The notes under the pieces are model-generated. The model worked only from the letters and a program-made list of their open reading frames with translations, was not told where the DNA came from and ran no database searches. A stretch of 64,000 bases of DNA, from NCBI RefSeq assembly GCF_004011505.1, contig NZ_SAUN01000001.1, positions 1,054,001-1,118,000 on the forward strand, given 5' to 3'. This DNA comes from Nonomuraea polychroma. Its GTDB lineage: Bacteria; Actinomycetota; Actinomycetes; Streptosporangiales; Streptosporangiaceae. Made by a program: the position numbers and the translations under genes. Positions 7,839-15,632 of this stretch are shown here, piece by piece (the stretch's first letter is position 1; every line of letters starts with the position of its first letter).

Positions 7839-7863
7839 CTACCCGACACGTCCCCCGTCACAC
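7839..7863 (-). promoter_or_regulatory. SigB/SigF-like promoter GTGT-N15-GGGTAG
   Basis: Read on the minus strand, GTGT (7863-7860) is followed after 15 bases by GGGTAG (7844-7839). The SigB/SigF consensus of actinobacteria is close to GTTT-N14-16-GGGTAT, so there are one or two mismatches. Transcription would start about 25 bases before the ATG of the small protein at 7808. Confidence 0.4.
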
Positions 7864-7893
7864 GCTGGATGCCGCCCGGTAGTCTCCACGTCC

Positions 7894-9546
7894 ATGAACG
7901 CTGACGTCATCGTCGTCGGAGCGGGCCTGGCCGGGCTGGTGGCCACCTGCGAGCTTGCCGAGAGAGGCAAGAAGGTCCTCCTGCTCGACCAGGAGAACGC
8001 GGCCAACCTCGGCGGCCAGGCCCACTGGTCCTTCGGCGGCCTGTTCCTGGTGAACTCGCCGGAGCAGCGGCGGCTCGGCGTACGCGACTCCTTCGAGCTG
8101 GCCTGGAGCGACTGGCAGGGCAGCGCCGGGTTCGACCGGCTCGAGGACGAGGACTGCTGGGCGGTCCAGTGGGCGCGGGCGTATGTGGAGTTCGCCTCCG
8201 GGGAGAAGCGGGCCTGGCTCGACCGCCTCGGCGTCAGGCTGCTGCCCACCGTCGGATGGGCCGAACGCGGGGGCCTGCGCGCGGACGGTCACGGCAACTC
8301 CGTGCCGCGTTTCCATGTCGCGTGGGGGACCGGGCCGGGCGTGCTGGAGCCGTTCGTGCGCCGGGTCCGGCAGGCCGCCGCGGAGGGGCTGGTCACCTTC
8401 CGCCACCGCCACCGCGTCGACGAGCTCGTCGTGTCCGGCGGCGCCGTCCAGGGTGTGCGCGGCACTCTGCTGGCCGCTGACGACTCGCCGCGCGGTGTCC
8501 CGTCCAGCCGCGAGCCGGTCGGCGAGTTCGAGCTCACCGCCCCCGCCGTGATCGTCACGAGCGGCGGGATCGGCGGCGACCACGACCTGGTACGCCGCCA
8601 CTGGCCCGAGCGGCTCGGCCCCGCGCCGGAGAGCATGCTCACGGGCGTCCCCGCCCACGTCGACGGGCGCATGCTGGAGATCACCGCCCACGCCGGGGCG
8701 CGGCTGGTCAACCGCGACCGCATGTGGCACTACACCGAGGGCGTCCGCAACTGGGATCCGATCTGGCCCGGGCACGGCATCCGGATCCTGCCCGGCCCCT
8801 CCTCCCTGTGGCTGGACGCCCGGGGCCGGCGGCTGCCCGACCCGTGCCTGCCTGGCTACGACACGACGAGCACGCTGCGGCACCTGCGGAGCACCGGGCA
8901 CGACCACTCGTGGTTCGTGCTCACCCAGAAGATCATCGAGAAGGAGTTCGCGTTGTCGGGTTCGGAGCAGAACCCCGACATCACCCGGAAGGACCGGCGG
9001 GCCTTCCTCAAGGAGCGGCTGGTCGGCAAGGGCGCGCCCGCCCCGGTGGAGGCCTTCAAGCGGCACGGCGCGGACTTCGTCGTCGCCTCCACCGTGGAGG
9101 AGCTGGTGGCCGCGATGAACGAGCTGACCAAGGAGCCGTTGCTGGACCCCGTCCTCGTACGCCGCCAGATCGTGGCACGCGACCTGCAACTGGCGAACCC
9201 GTACAGCAAGGACGCCCAGATCCAGGGCATCCGCAACGCCCGCCGCTACGTCGGCGACCGGCTGGGCCGCGTCGCCACGCCGCACCGGATCCTCGACCCG
9301 GCCGCCGGTCCGCTGATCGGCGTCATGCTGCACGTGCTCACGCGCAAGACGCTCGGCGGCATCCAGACGGACCTGGACTCCCGGGCGCTGGGCCGGGACG
9401 GGCGGCCGGTCGAGGGGTTGTTCGCGGCGGGGGAGGTGGCCGGGTTCGGCGGCGGCGGGGTACACGGGTACAACGCGCTGGAAGGCACGTTCCTCGGGGG
9501 CTGCCTGTTCTCCGGCCGCCAGGCCGGCCGCGCCGCCGCCGGTTGA
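7894..9546 (+). CDS. FAD-binding dehydrogenase (KstD/fumarate-reductase flavoprotein family)
   Basis: A 550-residue flavoprotein. An N-terminal dinucleotide-binding motif (DVIVVGAGLAGLVATCELAE, then KVLLLDQE) is followed by NLGGQAHWSFGG. A second FAD segment lies at the C-terminus (GLFAAGEVAGFGGGGVHGYN, then ALEGTFLGGCLFSGRQAG). The layout matches the 'FAD-binding dehydrogenase' relatives of 3-ketosteroid delta1-dehydrogenase and fumarate reductase, which oxidise or reduce C-C bonds next to carbonyls. The substrate is unknown. The start at 7894 sets the Rossmann strand at residue 4; a longer frame from 7807 would run through the SigB-like promoter region of the divergent small gene. It is monocistronic. 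Confidence 0.85.
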   Translation: MNADVIVVGAGLAGLVATCELAERGKKVLLLDQENAANLGGQAHWSFGGLFLVNSPEQRRLGVRDSFELAWSDWQGSAGFDRLEDEDCWAVQWARAYVEFASGEKRAWLDRLGVRLLPTVGWAERGGLRADGHGNSVPRFHVAWGTGPGVLEPFVRRVRQAAAEGLVTFRHRHRVDELVVSGGAVQGVRGTLLAADDSPRGVPSSREPVGEFELTAPAVIVTSGGIGGDHDLVRRHWPERLGPAPESMLTGVPAHVDGRMLEITAHAGARLVNRDRMWHYTEGVRNWDPIWPGHGIRILPGPSSLWLDARGRRLPDPCLPGYDTTSTLRHLRSTGHDHSWFVLTQKIIEKEFALSGSEQNPDITRKDRRAFLKERLVGKGAPAPVEAFKRHGADFVVASTVEELVAAMNELTKEPLLDPVLVRRQIVARDLQLANPYSKDAQIQGIRNARRYVGDRLGRVATPHRILDPAAGPLIGVMLHVLTRKTLGGIQTDLDSRALGRDGRPVEGLFAAGEVAGFGGGGVHGYNALEGTFLGGCLFSGRQAGRAAAG

Positions 9547-9664
9547 GCCGGAGCGTGTAGCGCGGGCCCAGGACGTCAGGCCGGTCGGCGCCATCGCGCG
9601 GACGCGCCGTCGCAGGCAGCCCGACACGGGTCCGACTGTCCGCCGGGCCTCCTAACATACGCGC

Positions 9665-10552
9665 ATGACCACGCACGGATTCACGCTCACCACCGCAGGC
9701 CCGTTCGACTTCGACGCCTCCCTGCGGTTCGTCGAGGACTGGCCGGCCACCAGCGTGCTGCCCTCAGACGGGCAGGCCCTGCGCTTCGCCTACTGCGCGG
9801 AGACCGACTGGCTGCCGATCGGCGTGACCGTCACGGGCGTGCCGGGCGGGGTCGCCGTGGCCACGACGCGGGCCGCGGGCCCCGGGATCCGGGGCGAGGT
9901 GGCGCGGATCCTCTCCCTGGACGTCGACGGCGCCGGCTTCGCCAAGCTGGGAGAGGTGGATCCGGTGCTCGGCGACCTGCAGCGACGCCGTCCCGGCCTG
10001 CGGCCCGTGTGCTTCTGGAGCCCGTGGGAGGCGGCGTGCTGGGCGGTGATCGTGCAACGTTCGTCGATGCTCATCGCCTCCCGCCTCAAGCAGCGCATCG
10101 CCGAGCGGTACGGCGCCCGGGTGACCGTGGACGGGCACACCTACGCGGCTTTCCCTCCGCCTGTGACGCTGCTGGAGGCGGACGGCCTGGGTCTGCCCGC
10201 GCAGAAGGAGGAGTGGGTGCGCGGCCTGGCCCGTGCCGCGCTCGACGGCCTGCTGACCGCGGAGCACCTGCGCTCGCTCGCCCCGGAGGAGGCGCTGGCC
10301 GAGCTGCGTGAGCTGCCTGGCGTGGGCCCGTTCTCCGCGGGCCTGATCCTGATCCGCGGCGCCGGCGCGCCCGACGCGTTCCCCGGCGACGAGCCGCGCC
10401 TGTTCGCGATCCTGCGCGAGGCGTACGGCTTGCCGGAGGACGCGCCGCCGGCCGCCTACCGGAGGCTGGCCGACACGTGGCGGCCTTACCGTTCCTGGGC
10501 TTCTTTCCTGTTCCGGGCGTCGGCGTACGGCGTCATGGACGACCGCGACTGA
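9665..10552 (+). CDS. AlkA-type DNA-3-methyladenine glycosylase (HhH-GPD)
   Basis: A 295-residue base-excision repair glycosylase that removes alkylated purines. The N-terminal part (about 1-115) is the AlkA-like beta domain. The helix-hairpin-helix is LRELPGVGPFSAGLILIRG near 214-232, followed by the GPD-type loop with the catalytic Asp in AFPGDEP near 241. CFWSPWEAACWAVIVQ near 118 is the usual helix of the superfamily. There is no Fe-S cluster Cys set, as expected for AlkA and unlike MutY/Nth. The gene appears to stand alone. No adaptive-response partner (ada) is adjacent. Confidence 0.85.
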   Translation: MTTHGFTLTTAGPFDFDASLRFVEDWPATSVLPSDGQALRFAYCAETDWLPIGVTVTGVPGGVAVATTRAAGPGIRGEVARILSLDVDGAGFAKLGEVDPVLGDLQRRRPGLRPVCFWSPWEAACWAVIVQRSSMLIASRLKQRIAERYGARVTVDGHTYAAFPPPVTLLEADGLGLPAQKEEWVRGLARAALDGLLTAEHLRSLAPEEALAELRELPGVGPFSAGLILIRGAGAPDAFPGDEPRLFAILREAYGLPEDAPPAAYRRLADTWRPYRSWASFLFRASAYGVMDDRD

Positions 10553-10607
10553 CGGGCGCGCCGAGCGGGACAGGAAGTTACGCAGGCCCGGTCTTGTTGC
10601 CCTGAAC

Positions 10608-11027
10608 ATGGACAGTCGTTACGCGGACCAGAAGGTCATCCAGCACCTGCTCGGCCAGGCACAGACGTGGGCCTTCGTGGGCCTCGGCAACCACCCGCGG
10701 CGTACGGCGTACGAGCAGGCGCGCCTGCTCCAGTCGCGAGGCAGGCGGATCATCCCCGTCCACCCCGCCGCCGAGACCGTGCTGGGCGAGCCGGGATACG
10801 CCTCGCTGTCCGAGGTGCCGGAGAAAGTGGACGTCGTCGCCGTGTACCGGCGTTCCGAGTACGCGGGCGAGTCCGTGGACGAGGCGATCGCCGTGGGCGC
10901 CGGGGCGGTTTGGCTGCCCCTTGACGTGATCGACGTGGCCGCGGCCCGGCGTGCTCGGGAGGCCGGTCTCGACGTCGTCATGAATCGTTGCCCAGGTGTC
11001 GAATGGGCCTTGCGCCGGCCTTTGTAA
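10608..11027 (+). CDS. CoA-binding domain protein (YccU-like)
   Basis: A 139-residue single Rossmann-like CoA-binding domain, as in succinyl-CoA synthetase alpha. TWAFVGLGNHPRRTAYEQAR is the nucleotide loop, followed by IIPVHPAAETVLGEPGYASL, VDVVAVYRRSEYAGE and GAGAVWLPLDVID, and a C-terminal VVMNRCPGVEW. The family is widespread and lacks a catalytic domain; its biochemical role is not established. It follows the AlkA gene by 55 bases on the same strand and may be transcribed with it. Confidence 0.85.
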   Translation: MDSRYADQKVIQHLLGQAQTWAFVGLGNHPRRTAYEQARLLQSRGRRIIPVHPAAETVLGEPGYASLSEVPEKVDVVAVYRRSEYAGESVDEAIAVGAGAVWLPLDVIDVAAARRAREAGLDVVMNRCPGVEWALRRPL

Positions 11028-11161
11028 GGTCAAAATGCTCGGATCGAGGTTCCCCTCCGCCGGGACGGTTGGACTAGGTTGGGGGTTATATCCGATTTCG
11101 CGCCGGGGATGCGTCTCCCCGCTTTCTCGGTTGCTCCACATATCTCATGAGGAGCGAAGCC

Positions 11162-11278
11162 ATGACTGTCCGCCGCACCCTGACAGCCACTCGAAGCCGC
11201 CTGTCCATGTTCCGTATACCGATCCCGGATCCGGGTGACAGCTCCGACCGTGCACGCAGGCGGCGTCGTCGCCGGTGA
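11162..11278 (+). CDS. Arginine-rich micro-ORF, 38 residues
   Basis: ATG 11162 has GGAG at 11151-11154 with a 7-base spacer, an excellent ribosome site. It opens 38 codons ending at TGA 11276. The product begins MTVRRTLTATRSRLSMFRIP and ends SSDRARRRRRRR, a run of seven arginines, so it is extremely basic. No family is recognised. It could be a nucleic-acid- or membrane-binding micropeptide, or an upstream peptide of a transcript. It converges on the secreted-protein gene ending at 11284. Without conservation data it could also be chance, but the ribosome site is better than that of many real genes here. Confidence 0.4.
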   Translation: MTVRRTLTATRSRLSMFRIPIPDPGDSSDRARRRRRRR

Positions 11279-11283
11279 CCTGA

Positions 11284-11949
11284 TCACTTCTTGGATATGA
11301 TGCGGCCCTTGAACATCGGGTGCTTGGTCTCCCAGTAGCGCCAGCCTTCGACCCTGGCAGGCACGTTGGCGATGCCAGAGTCGATCTTGACGTGGCGGCA
11401 CGTGCGTAGCACCGACCACGCGGACCAGCCGATGCGGTAGCCGAGCACCCGATACCACATGTTGCCGTACATTCCATCGCTGATCTCCTGGGTGTATTCG
11501 TGCCCAGTGAAGATCATGTGCCGCTCTTCGAGGTGGGGAAGGCCCATCTTCCGCATTTCGTCGACGACCTCAACAGTATCGAACGTACGCGTGACGGAGT
11601 GTCTCTTCTCCTTCTCGGTCTCCAGGAACGCAAGGACTTCGTGTTCCCGCGTGACGGACACCGTCATGGTCCCGCCAGGGCCGTCGATGAAGCGGGTGCG
11701 GGGAACGAAGAAGTTCCTGGGCGACAGCCAGTGACGTTTGAAGAAGATGCGCGGTTCGCACCATCCGTCACCGTGAGAAACGTGATGTTCGTGCTTCTGT
11801 TTCTGCACTTGCTCCTGATCATCATCGGCGCTCGCGCTGGTCGTCAAGGAGGCGACCAACGCGACAGAGAGCGCGCCGCTCATGGCCAGCCTCGTCGCCC
11901 TCCTCACCGAGTGACGAGGCTTCTGTCGGTCGGGAAGGGGCGTGAACAT
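11284..11949 (-). CDS. Secreted hypothetical protein, 221 residues
   Basis: The family is not recognised. The N-terminus is a long signal peptide: a basic stretch (KPRHSVRRATR), a hydrophobic core (LAMSGALSVALVASLTTSAS) and a likely cut at ASA-DD near residue 41. The mature part starts with a charged Gln/Lys/His stretch (DDQEQVQKQKHEHHVSHGDG), followed by about 160 residues rich in Arg, Trp and Tyr (WCEPRIFFKRHWLSPRNFF, GYRIGWSAWSVLRTCRHVK). Two Cys, in WCEP and RTCRH, might form a disulfide. AAAGGAA lies before the ATG. The upstream region is AT-richer than average. No partner gene is evident. Confidence 0.75.
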   Translation of the reverse strand: MFTPLPDRQKPRHSVRRATRLAMSGALSVALVASLTTSASADDDQEQVQKQKHEHHVSHGDGWCEPRIFFKRHWLSPRNFFVPRTRFIDGPGGTMTVSVTREHEVLAFLETEKEKRHSVTRTFDTVEVVDEMRKMGLPHLEERHMIFTGHEYTQEISDGMYGNMWYRVLGYRIGWSAWSVLRTCRHVKIDSGIANVPARVEGWRYWETKHPMFKGRIISKK

Positions 11950-12089
11950 GTGCCGTTCCTTTCGAAAATGCGAGCACAGCCGCCGGGCGGAATGCGACCA
12001 GCCGCAAGTGAGCGATCAGATCAGCACGATGCTTACAGTTGACGTGATTCACGCTGCAGCGCCACACCGTAGCTGAATCTCCCGCATCG

Positions 12090-12118
12090 AAAAAGAATTG
12101 GCGAAGAATCGTCAATTC
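12090..12118 (-). terminator. Intrinsic terminator of the hydrolase/MFS operon
   Basis: Read on the minus strand, GAATTGACGA, loop TTCT, TCGCCAATTC (12118-12095) is followed by TTTTT (12094-12090). The arms GAATTG/CAATTC and CGA/TCG pair with one mismatch. It lies about 80 bases after the stop of the minus-strand hydrolase gene at 12196. Confidence 0.6.
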
Positions 12119-12195
12119 GCATTTCTCGCCGCCGGTTCATCCCGGCTCGCCCGGTCCTCGGAAGCCCCCGATCGCCGCGGACCAGGCCCTGACGG

Positions 12196-12870
12196 TCAGC
12201 CGGATTCACTGACCTCCAGCAGGATCTTCAGCAGGTCCTGCGGGGCGTCCCGCATGAGGTTGTGCCCGCTGCCCAGCGCGTACGTGGTCCATGAGGGATC
12301 CTCGCGCAGCCGCTGGTACGTGCCGGTGAACGGCGATTGCTCCGCCCAGCCTGCCGCGTACACGTAGACGTTGCGCCGCACCCGCGTCGTGTCCGCGGTG
12401 ATCGCGAGCGGTTGGAGGAGTGAGGCGAGCGGGTGGGGCGTGGCCCGCGGGTCGAAGAAGGGCAGGGGACGCACGGCCTCGCCGGTCTCCACCACGTCCA
12501 GGTACCACTGCCGCTCCCGGTCGGAGACCAGGCTCCACATGGAATCGCCGGGCTGCGGCACGACGGCGTCCAGGTAGACCAGCGAGTCCACCCGGTCCGG
12601 CATGCGGCCGGCGACCCCGCTGATCACCATCCCGCCGTAGCTGTGGCCGGCCAGCACCGCGTTCTCGATGTTCTCGGCCGCCAGCACGCCGGTGACGTCC
12701 TGGATGTGGGTCTCCAGGTTCAGTCCGCCGTGCAGCAGGTGGCTGCGCTCGCTGAGCCCGGTCAAGGTCAGCGGGTGGACGCGGTGCCCGTGGCGGCGCA
12801 GTTGTTCGGTGAGCGGCTCGAAGCACCAGCCGCCATGACACATGCCGGGAATCAGAACAAAGGTGGTCAC
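12196..12870 (-). CDS. Alpha/beta hydrolase, plant-esterase-like
   Basis: A 224-residue cytoplasmic hydrolase. FVLIPGMCHGGWCFEPL is the oxyanion-hole strand, the nucleophile elbow is LAGHSYGGMVI near residue 80, and the His is in GSGHNLMRDAPQ near 206. This pattern resembles the small esterases related to salicylate- and jasmonate-methyl esterases, so an ester or a lactone-like substrate is likely but unproven. It starts with GTG at 12870, overlapping the stop of the MFS gene by GTGA, so it is the last gene of the three-gene operon under the TetR at 14961. Confidence 0.82.
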   Translation of the reverse strand: MTTFVLIPGMCHGGWCFEPLTEQLRRHGHRVHPLTLTGLSERSHLLHGGLNLETHIQDVTGVLAAENIENAVLAGHSYGGMVISGVAGRMPDRVDSLVYLDAVVPQPGDSMWSLVSDRERQWYLDVVETGEAVRPLPFFDPRATPHPLASLLQPLAITADTTRVRRNVYVYAAGWAEQSPFTGTYQRLREDPSWTTYALGSGHNLMRDAPQDLLKILLEVSESG

Positions 12871-14054
12871 TGCCGTTCTCTTTCTCTCGTAACCGGGCCG
12901 GGGAAGGGAGCCGCACGGCCTGAGGTGGCGGCGATCGCGGCCGCCAGCGCGCACAGGGCCGCCGTCCAGGCGAGGGCGGCGTCGGCCGAGGTGTGATCGG
13001 CGAGGATGCCGGCGATCCAGGGCCCGGCGGTCTGGCCGGCGGCGAACAAGGTGGTGAAGGCCGCCAGTGTGGCCGTCCAGTCGGCGGGCGACGTGCCGTT
13101 CTTGATGAGCGCGGTCACGGCGGCGGGAACGGCCATGAACGTCGCCCCGTACACGGCCGCGGAGGCGAGGATGACCGGCAGCGCCGAGGATGCCAGGGCC
13201 AGCGCCGCTCCACCGGCGAGGACGGCGAGCAGCGCGGCAAGGGTTCTGTCGCCGGGCCAGAGGGTGATGGGACGGCTCCACAGCCACGGCGCCGCCACGA
13301 CGGCCAGCCCCAGGACCGCCCAGGTCAGCGTCACCTGCGCGACCGGCACGTGCCGGTCCGCCAGATAGGCGGACAGGTACGTGATGTAGGTGATGTAGCC
13401 GGCGGCGAACAGCAGATAGGCCAGTGCGGTCCGCCAGACCGGGCGTATCTGTGCCCGGCCGGCGGTGGCGGCCTTCGCCTCCTTGCCCTCGCAGGTGTCT
13501 GCCGCGGACCAACTGACCAGCGTCGCCAGCGCGGCGGCGGCACTGAGGCCGAGCCAGGCGAGCTGCCAGCGCGCCCCCAGCGCCGGGATGGTCGCGCTGC
13601 TGACGACGATGCCCAGCCCGGTGCCGGCGAAGTAGACGGTGATGGGCAGGCCGGAGGAGATCTCGGTCGCGATGCGCGCCGCGATCACACCTCCGGCGAT
13701 GAACACCAACGCCCCCGCCGCCCCGGCGACGGCCCGCGCGATCAGCAGCGCCAGGTGGTCACCGCCGGCCGCTGTGGCGCCGAGTGCCAGCGCGGTGAGG
13801 ACCATCCCCCAGCGGAAGGCGCCCGCGGTGCCCAGCCGGCGCTGGACGACCGGAGTCACCAGCGCGCCGAGGAGGTAGCCGAGCCCGTTGGCGGCGCTCA
13901 TCACCCCGGCTTCGGCCAGGCTCCAGTGCAGGTCGTCCCGCATGGCCGGGACGAGCAGTCCGTACGCGAAGCGCGCGAGCCCGAGCGCCGACGCGGTGCC
14001 GAGAGCCAGGCGCAGCGCCTGCCACAGCGCCGTCGTCCTGCGGGCCGGGGTCAT
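12867..14054 (-). CDS. YbfB/YjiJ-like MFS transporter
   Basis: A 395-residue integral membrane protein with about 12 hydrophobic segments. The N-terminal segment ALGLARFAYGLLVPAMRDDL is the hallmark of the YbfB/YjiJ group, followed by WSLAEAGVMSAANGLGYLLG. The direction and substrate of transport are unknown; position between two hydrolases and behind a TetR repressor suggests efflux or uptake of the compound these enzymes act on. The start ATG at 14054 overlaps the stop of the upstream hydrolase by ATGA, and its own stop overlaps the next gene by GTGA. Confidence 0.85.
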   Translation of the reverse strand: MTPARRTTALWQALRLALGTASALGLARFAYGLLVPAMRDDLHWSLAEAGVMSAANGLGYLLGALVTPVVQRRLGTAGAFRWGMVLTALALGATAAGGDHLALLIARAVAGAAGALVFIAGGVIAARIATEISSGLPITVYFAGTGLGIVVSSATIPALGARWQLAWLGLSAAAALATLVSWSAADTCEGKEAKAATAGRAQIRPVWRTALAYLLFAAGYITYITYLSAYLADRHVPVAQVTLTWAVLGLAVVAAPWLWSRPITLWPGDRTLAALLAVLAGGAALALASSALPVILASAAVYGATFMAVPAAVTALIKNGTSPADWTATLAAFTTLFAAGQTAGPWIAGILADHTSADAALAWTAALCALAAAIAATSGRAAPFPGPVTRERERQ

Positions 14055-14881
14055 GGGCACCGCGACAGGAAGCTCAAGATCGTACGGGCCAGCGTCACGC
14101 GGTGGTCCGACAAGGCATGGTCCGTCGCGAAGACATGGTGCTCGAGCCGCTTGATGGGCTGTGCCTGGTACGCCGCGACGAGCGGTTCGTGATGCACCTC
14201 GTGCGGGGTGACGGTGTCGAGGCTGGTGCCGATGAGCAGCACCGGGCGGTCCGCCAGCAGCGGCGCGAGCCCGGCCAGCCGCCACGAGTCGCCGGCCGCC
14301 TCCACCTCGGCGACCAGCGCCTCCCCGCTGGTGCCCCGAAGCGGGCCGAGCTCCCCGGCGAACGCCTCGACATAGCCCTTCCGCAGGCTCGGGTCAGCCC
14401 GGCAGAGCGCCGCCACCGTACCGAAGTCGAACCCGGCCACCGAGGCGACCGCAGCGACGGACGGCTGCGCCGCCGCGGTCATGAGCGCGGCGAAGCCGCC
14501 CAGACTGTGGCCGATCAACATCACCCGCCGGGGATCGAGGCGGTGCGCGGCCGCGAGGTCCTCGTCACGCAGGCCGGCCACGACCGCCGCCGTGTCCTGG
14601 AGCACGTGGCTCCACGACCACGAACCCCCGGCACCCCACGAGCCGCGATAGTGGAACACCAAGGACGCATAGCCCGCACGGCGCAGAACCTGTGCGAGAT
14701 CGAAGTTGCGTTCGTTGCCGGGGAAGCCGTGCAGCAGCACGACGACCGGGTGCGGTCCTTTGCCTGCCGGGACGTGCAGGACACCCGGCAGGCTCGCGCC
14801 GCCGCTGTCGAAGGTGAGCGCGGGTGTGACGGCTGGATGGCGGGGGTCGCGCGGAGGGTCGGTGGCAAGCGGGTCGGTCAT
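14051..14881 (-). CDS. Alpha/beta hydrolase (dienelactone-hydrolase/BAAT-like)
   Basis: A 276-residue hydrolase, first gene of the operon. HPVVVLLHGFPGNERNFDLA holds the oxyanion loop, the nucleophile Ser is in MLIGHSLGGFAAL near 126, an Asp of the triad may lie in IGTSLDTVTP near 215, and the His in FATDHALSDHR near 254. The start is placed at 14881 because GGAG sits 7 bases upstream; that GGAG is inside an alternative ATG at 14893 that lacks a site. The promoter region carries two identical TetR-type operators. The substrate is unknown. Confidence 0.85.
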   Translation of the reverse strand: MTDPLATDPPRDPRHPAVTPALTFDSGGASLPGVLHVPAGKGPHPVVVLLHGFPGNERNFDLAQVLRRAGYASLVFHYRGSWGAGGSWSWSHVLQDTAAVVAGLRDEDLAAAHRLDPRRVMLIGHSLGGFAALMTAAAQPSVAAVASVAGFDFGTVAALCRADPSLRKGYVEAFAGELGPLRGTSGEALVAEVEAAGDSWRLAGLAPLLADRPVLLIGTSLDTVTPHEVHHEPLVAAYQAQPIKRLEHHVFATDHALSDHRVTLARTILSFLSRCP

Positions 14882-14894
14882 CGAAGGCTCCATA

Positions 14895-14916
14895 GATCGA
14901 ACCGATCGGTACGATC
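14895..14916. promoter_or_regulatory. TetR operator copy 1
   Basis: The 17-base sequence ATCGAACCGATCGGTAC occurs here (14896-14912) and again at 14934-14950. Each sits in a near-perfect palindrome centred on CCGATCGG. The two centres are 38 bases apart, and this copy adjoins the start of the minus-strand operon. Confidence 0.7.
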
Positions 14917-14932
14917 CATGACGCTAGCAGTC

Positions 14933-14954
14933 CATCGAACCGATCGGTACCATC
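14933..14954. promoter_or_regulatory. TetR operator copy 2
   Basis: Second copy of ATCGAACCGATCGGTAC, flanked by CATC. It ends 6 bases before the ATG of the TetR gene, so binding would block both the repressor gene and the divergent operon. Confidence 0.7.
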
Positions 14955-14960
14955 TATTGC

Positions 14961-15551
14961 ATGCCAGTCGCCAAAGGCTCGACGATCGACCCGGCGCGCA
15001 CCCGCGCCGCCATTCTCGAAGCGGCCACCCCGGTGCTGTACGAACGCGGACTCGACGGCATCGGCGTCGCCGAGCTGTGCGCCCGTCTCGGAGTGTCCAA
15101 GGAAACGCTCTACCGGCACTTCGGCACCAAGGACGGCCTCGTCCAGGCCGTGCTGGAGGCGCGCAGCGAGCGGCTGACCGGCTGGCTGGCCGAGGCCGTC
15201 GCGGCGGCCGGAGACGACCCCCACGACCAGCTGGCCGCCGTCTTCGACGCCCTCCAGCAGTGGTACGGCAGGCCCGCCTTCCGCGGCTGCGCCATGGTGA
15301 ACGCGTCCGCCCAGCACCACGACGAGACCGTGCGCGCCCTCACCGCACGGCACCTGGATCGCTACCTCGATCTTCTCACCGGCATCGCCGCCCGCGCCGG
15401 AGCCACCGAGCCCGATGCCCTGGGCCGCCAGCTGCTCATGCTGGTCGAGGGCGCGACCGTCGTCGCCGTACACCACCGCACGGCCGACACGGCCCGGCAG
15501 GCCCGCGACGCCGCCCTCACCCTGCTGACCGCCGCCTCCGCCCCGTCCTGA
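14961..15551 (+). CDS. TetR/AcrR-family repressor
   Basis: A 196-residue repressor with an N-terminal helix-turn-helix at about 15-60 (RTRAAILEAATPVLYERGLD, then GVAELCARLGVSKETLYRHF). The ligand-binding C-terminal domain includes YGRPAFRGCAMVNASAQHHD, typical of the TetR C-terminal family seen in regulators of hydrolase/MFS pairs. It is divergent from the three-gene operon and separated from it by two operator copies. Self-regulation and repression of the operon until a small ligand binds is the standard model; the ligand is unknown. The gene has no clear ribosome site and may be translated from a very short leader. Confidence 0.88.
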   Translation: MPVAKGSTIDPARTRAAILEAATPVLYERGLDGIGVAELCARLGVSKETLYRHFGTKDGLVQAVLEARSERLTGWLAEAVAAAGDDPHDQLAAVFDALQQWYGRPAFRGCAMVNASAQHHDETVRALTARHLDRYLDLLTGIAARAGATEPDALGRQLLMLVEGATVVAVHHRTADTARQARDAALTLLTAASAPS

Positions 15552-15632
15552 CGCCGCAGGCACACGCCGCCGCGCGAGAGCCCGTGACGCCATCGGCTCC
15601 TGAGCGATCCAGGCAAGCAGGATCGCAAGGGA

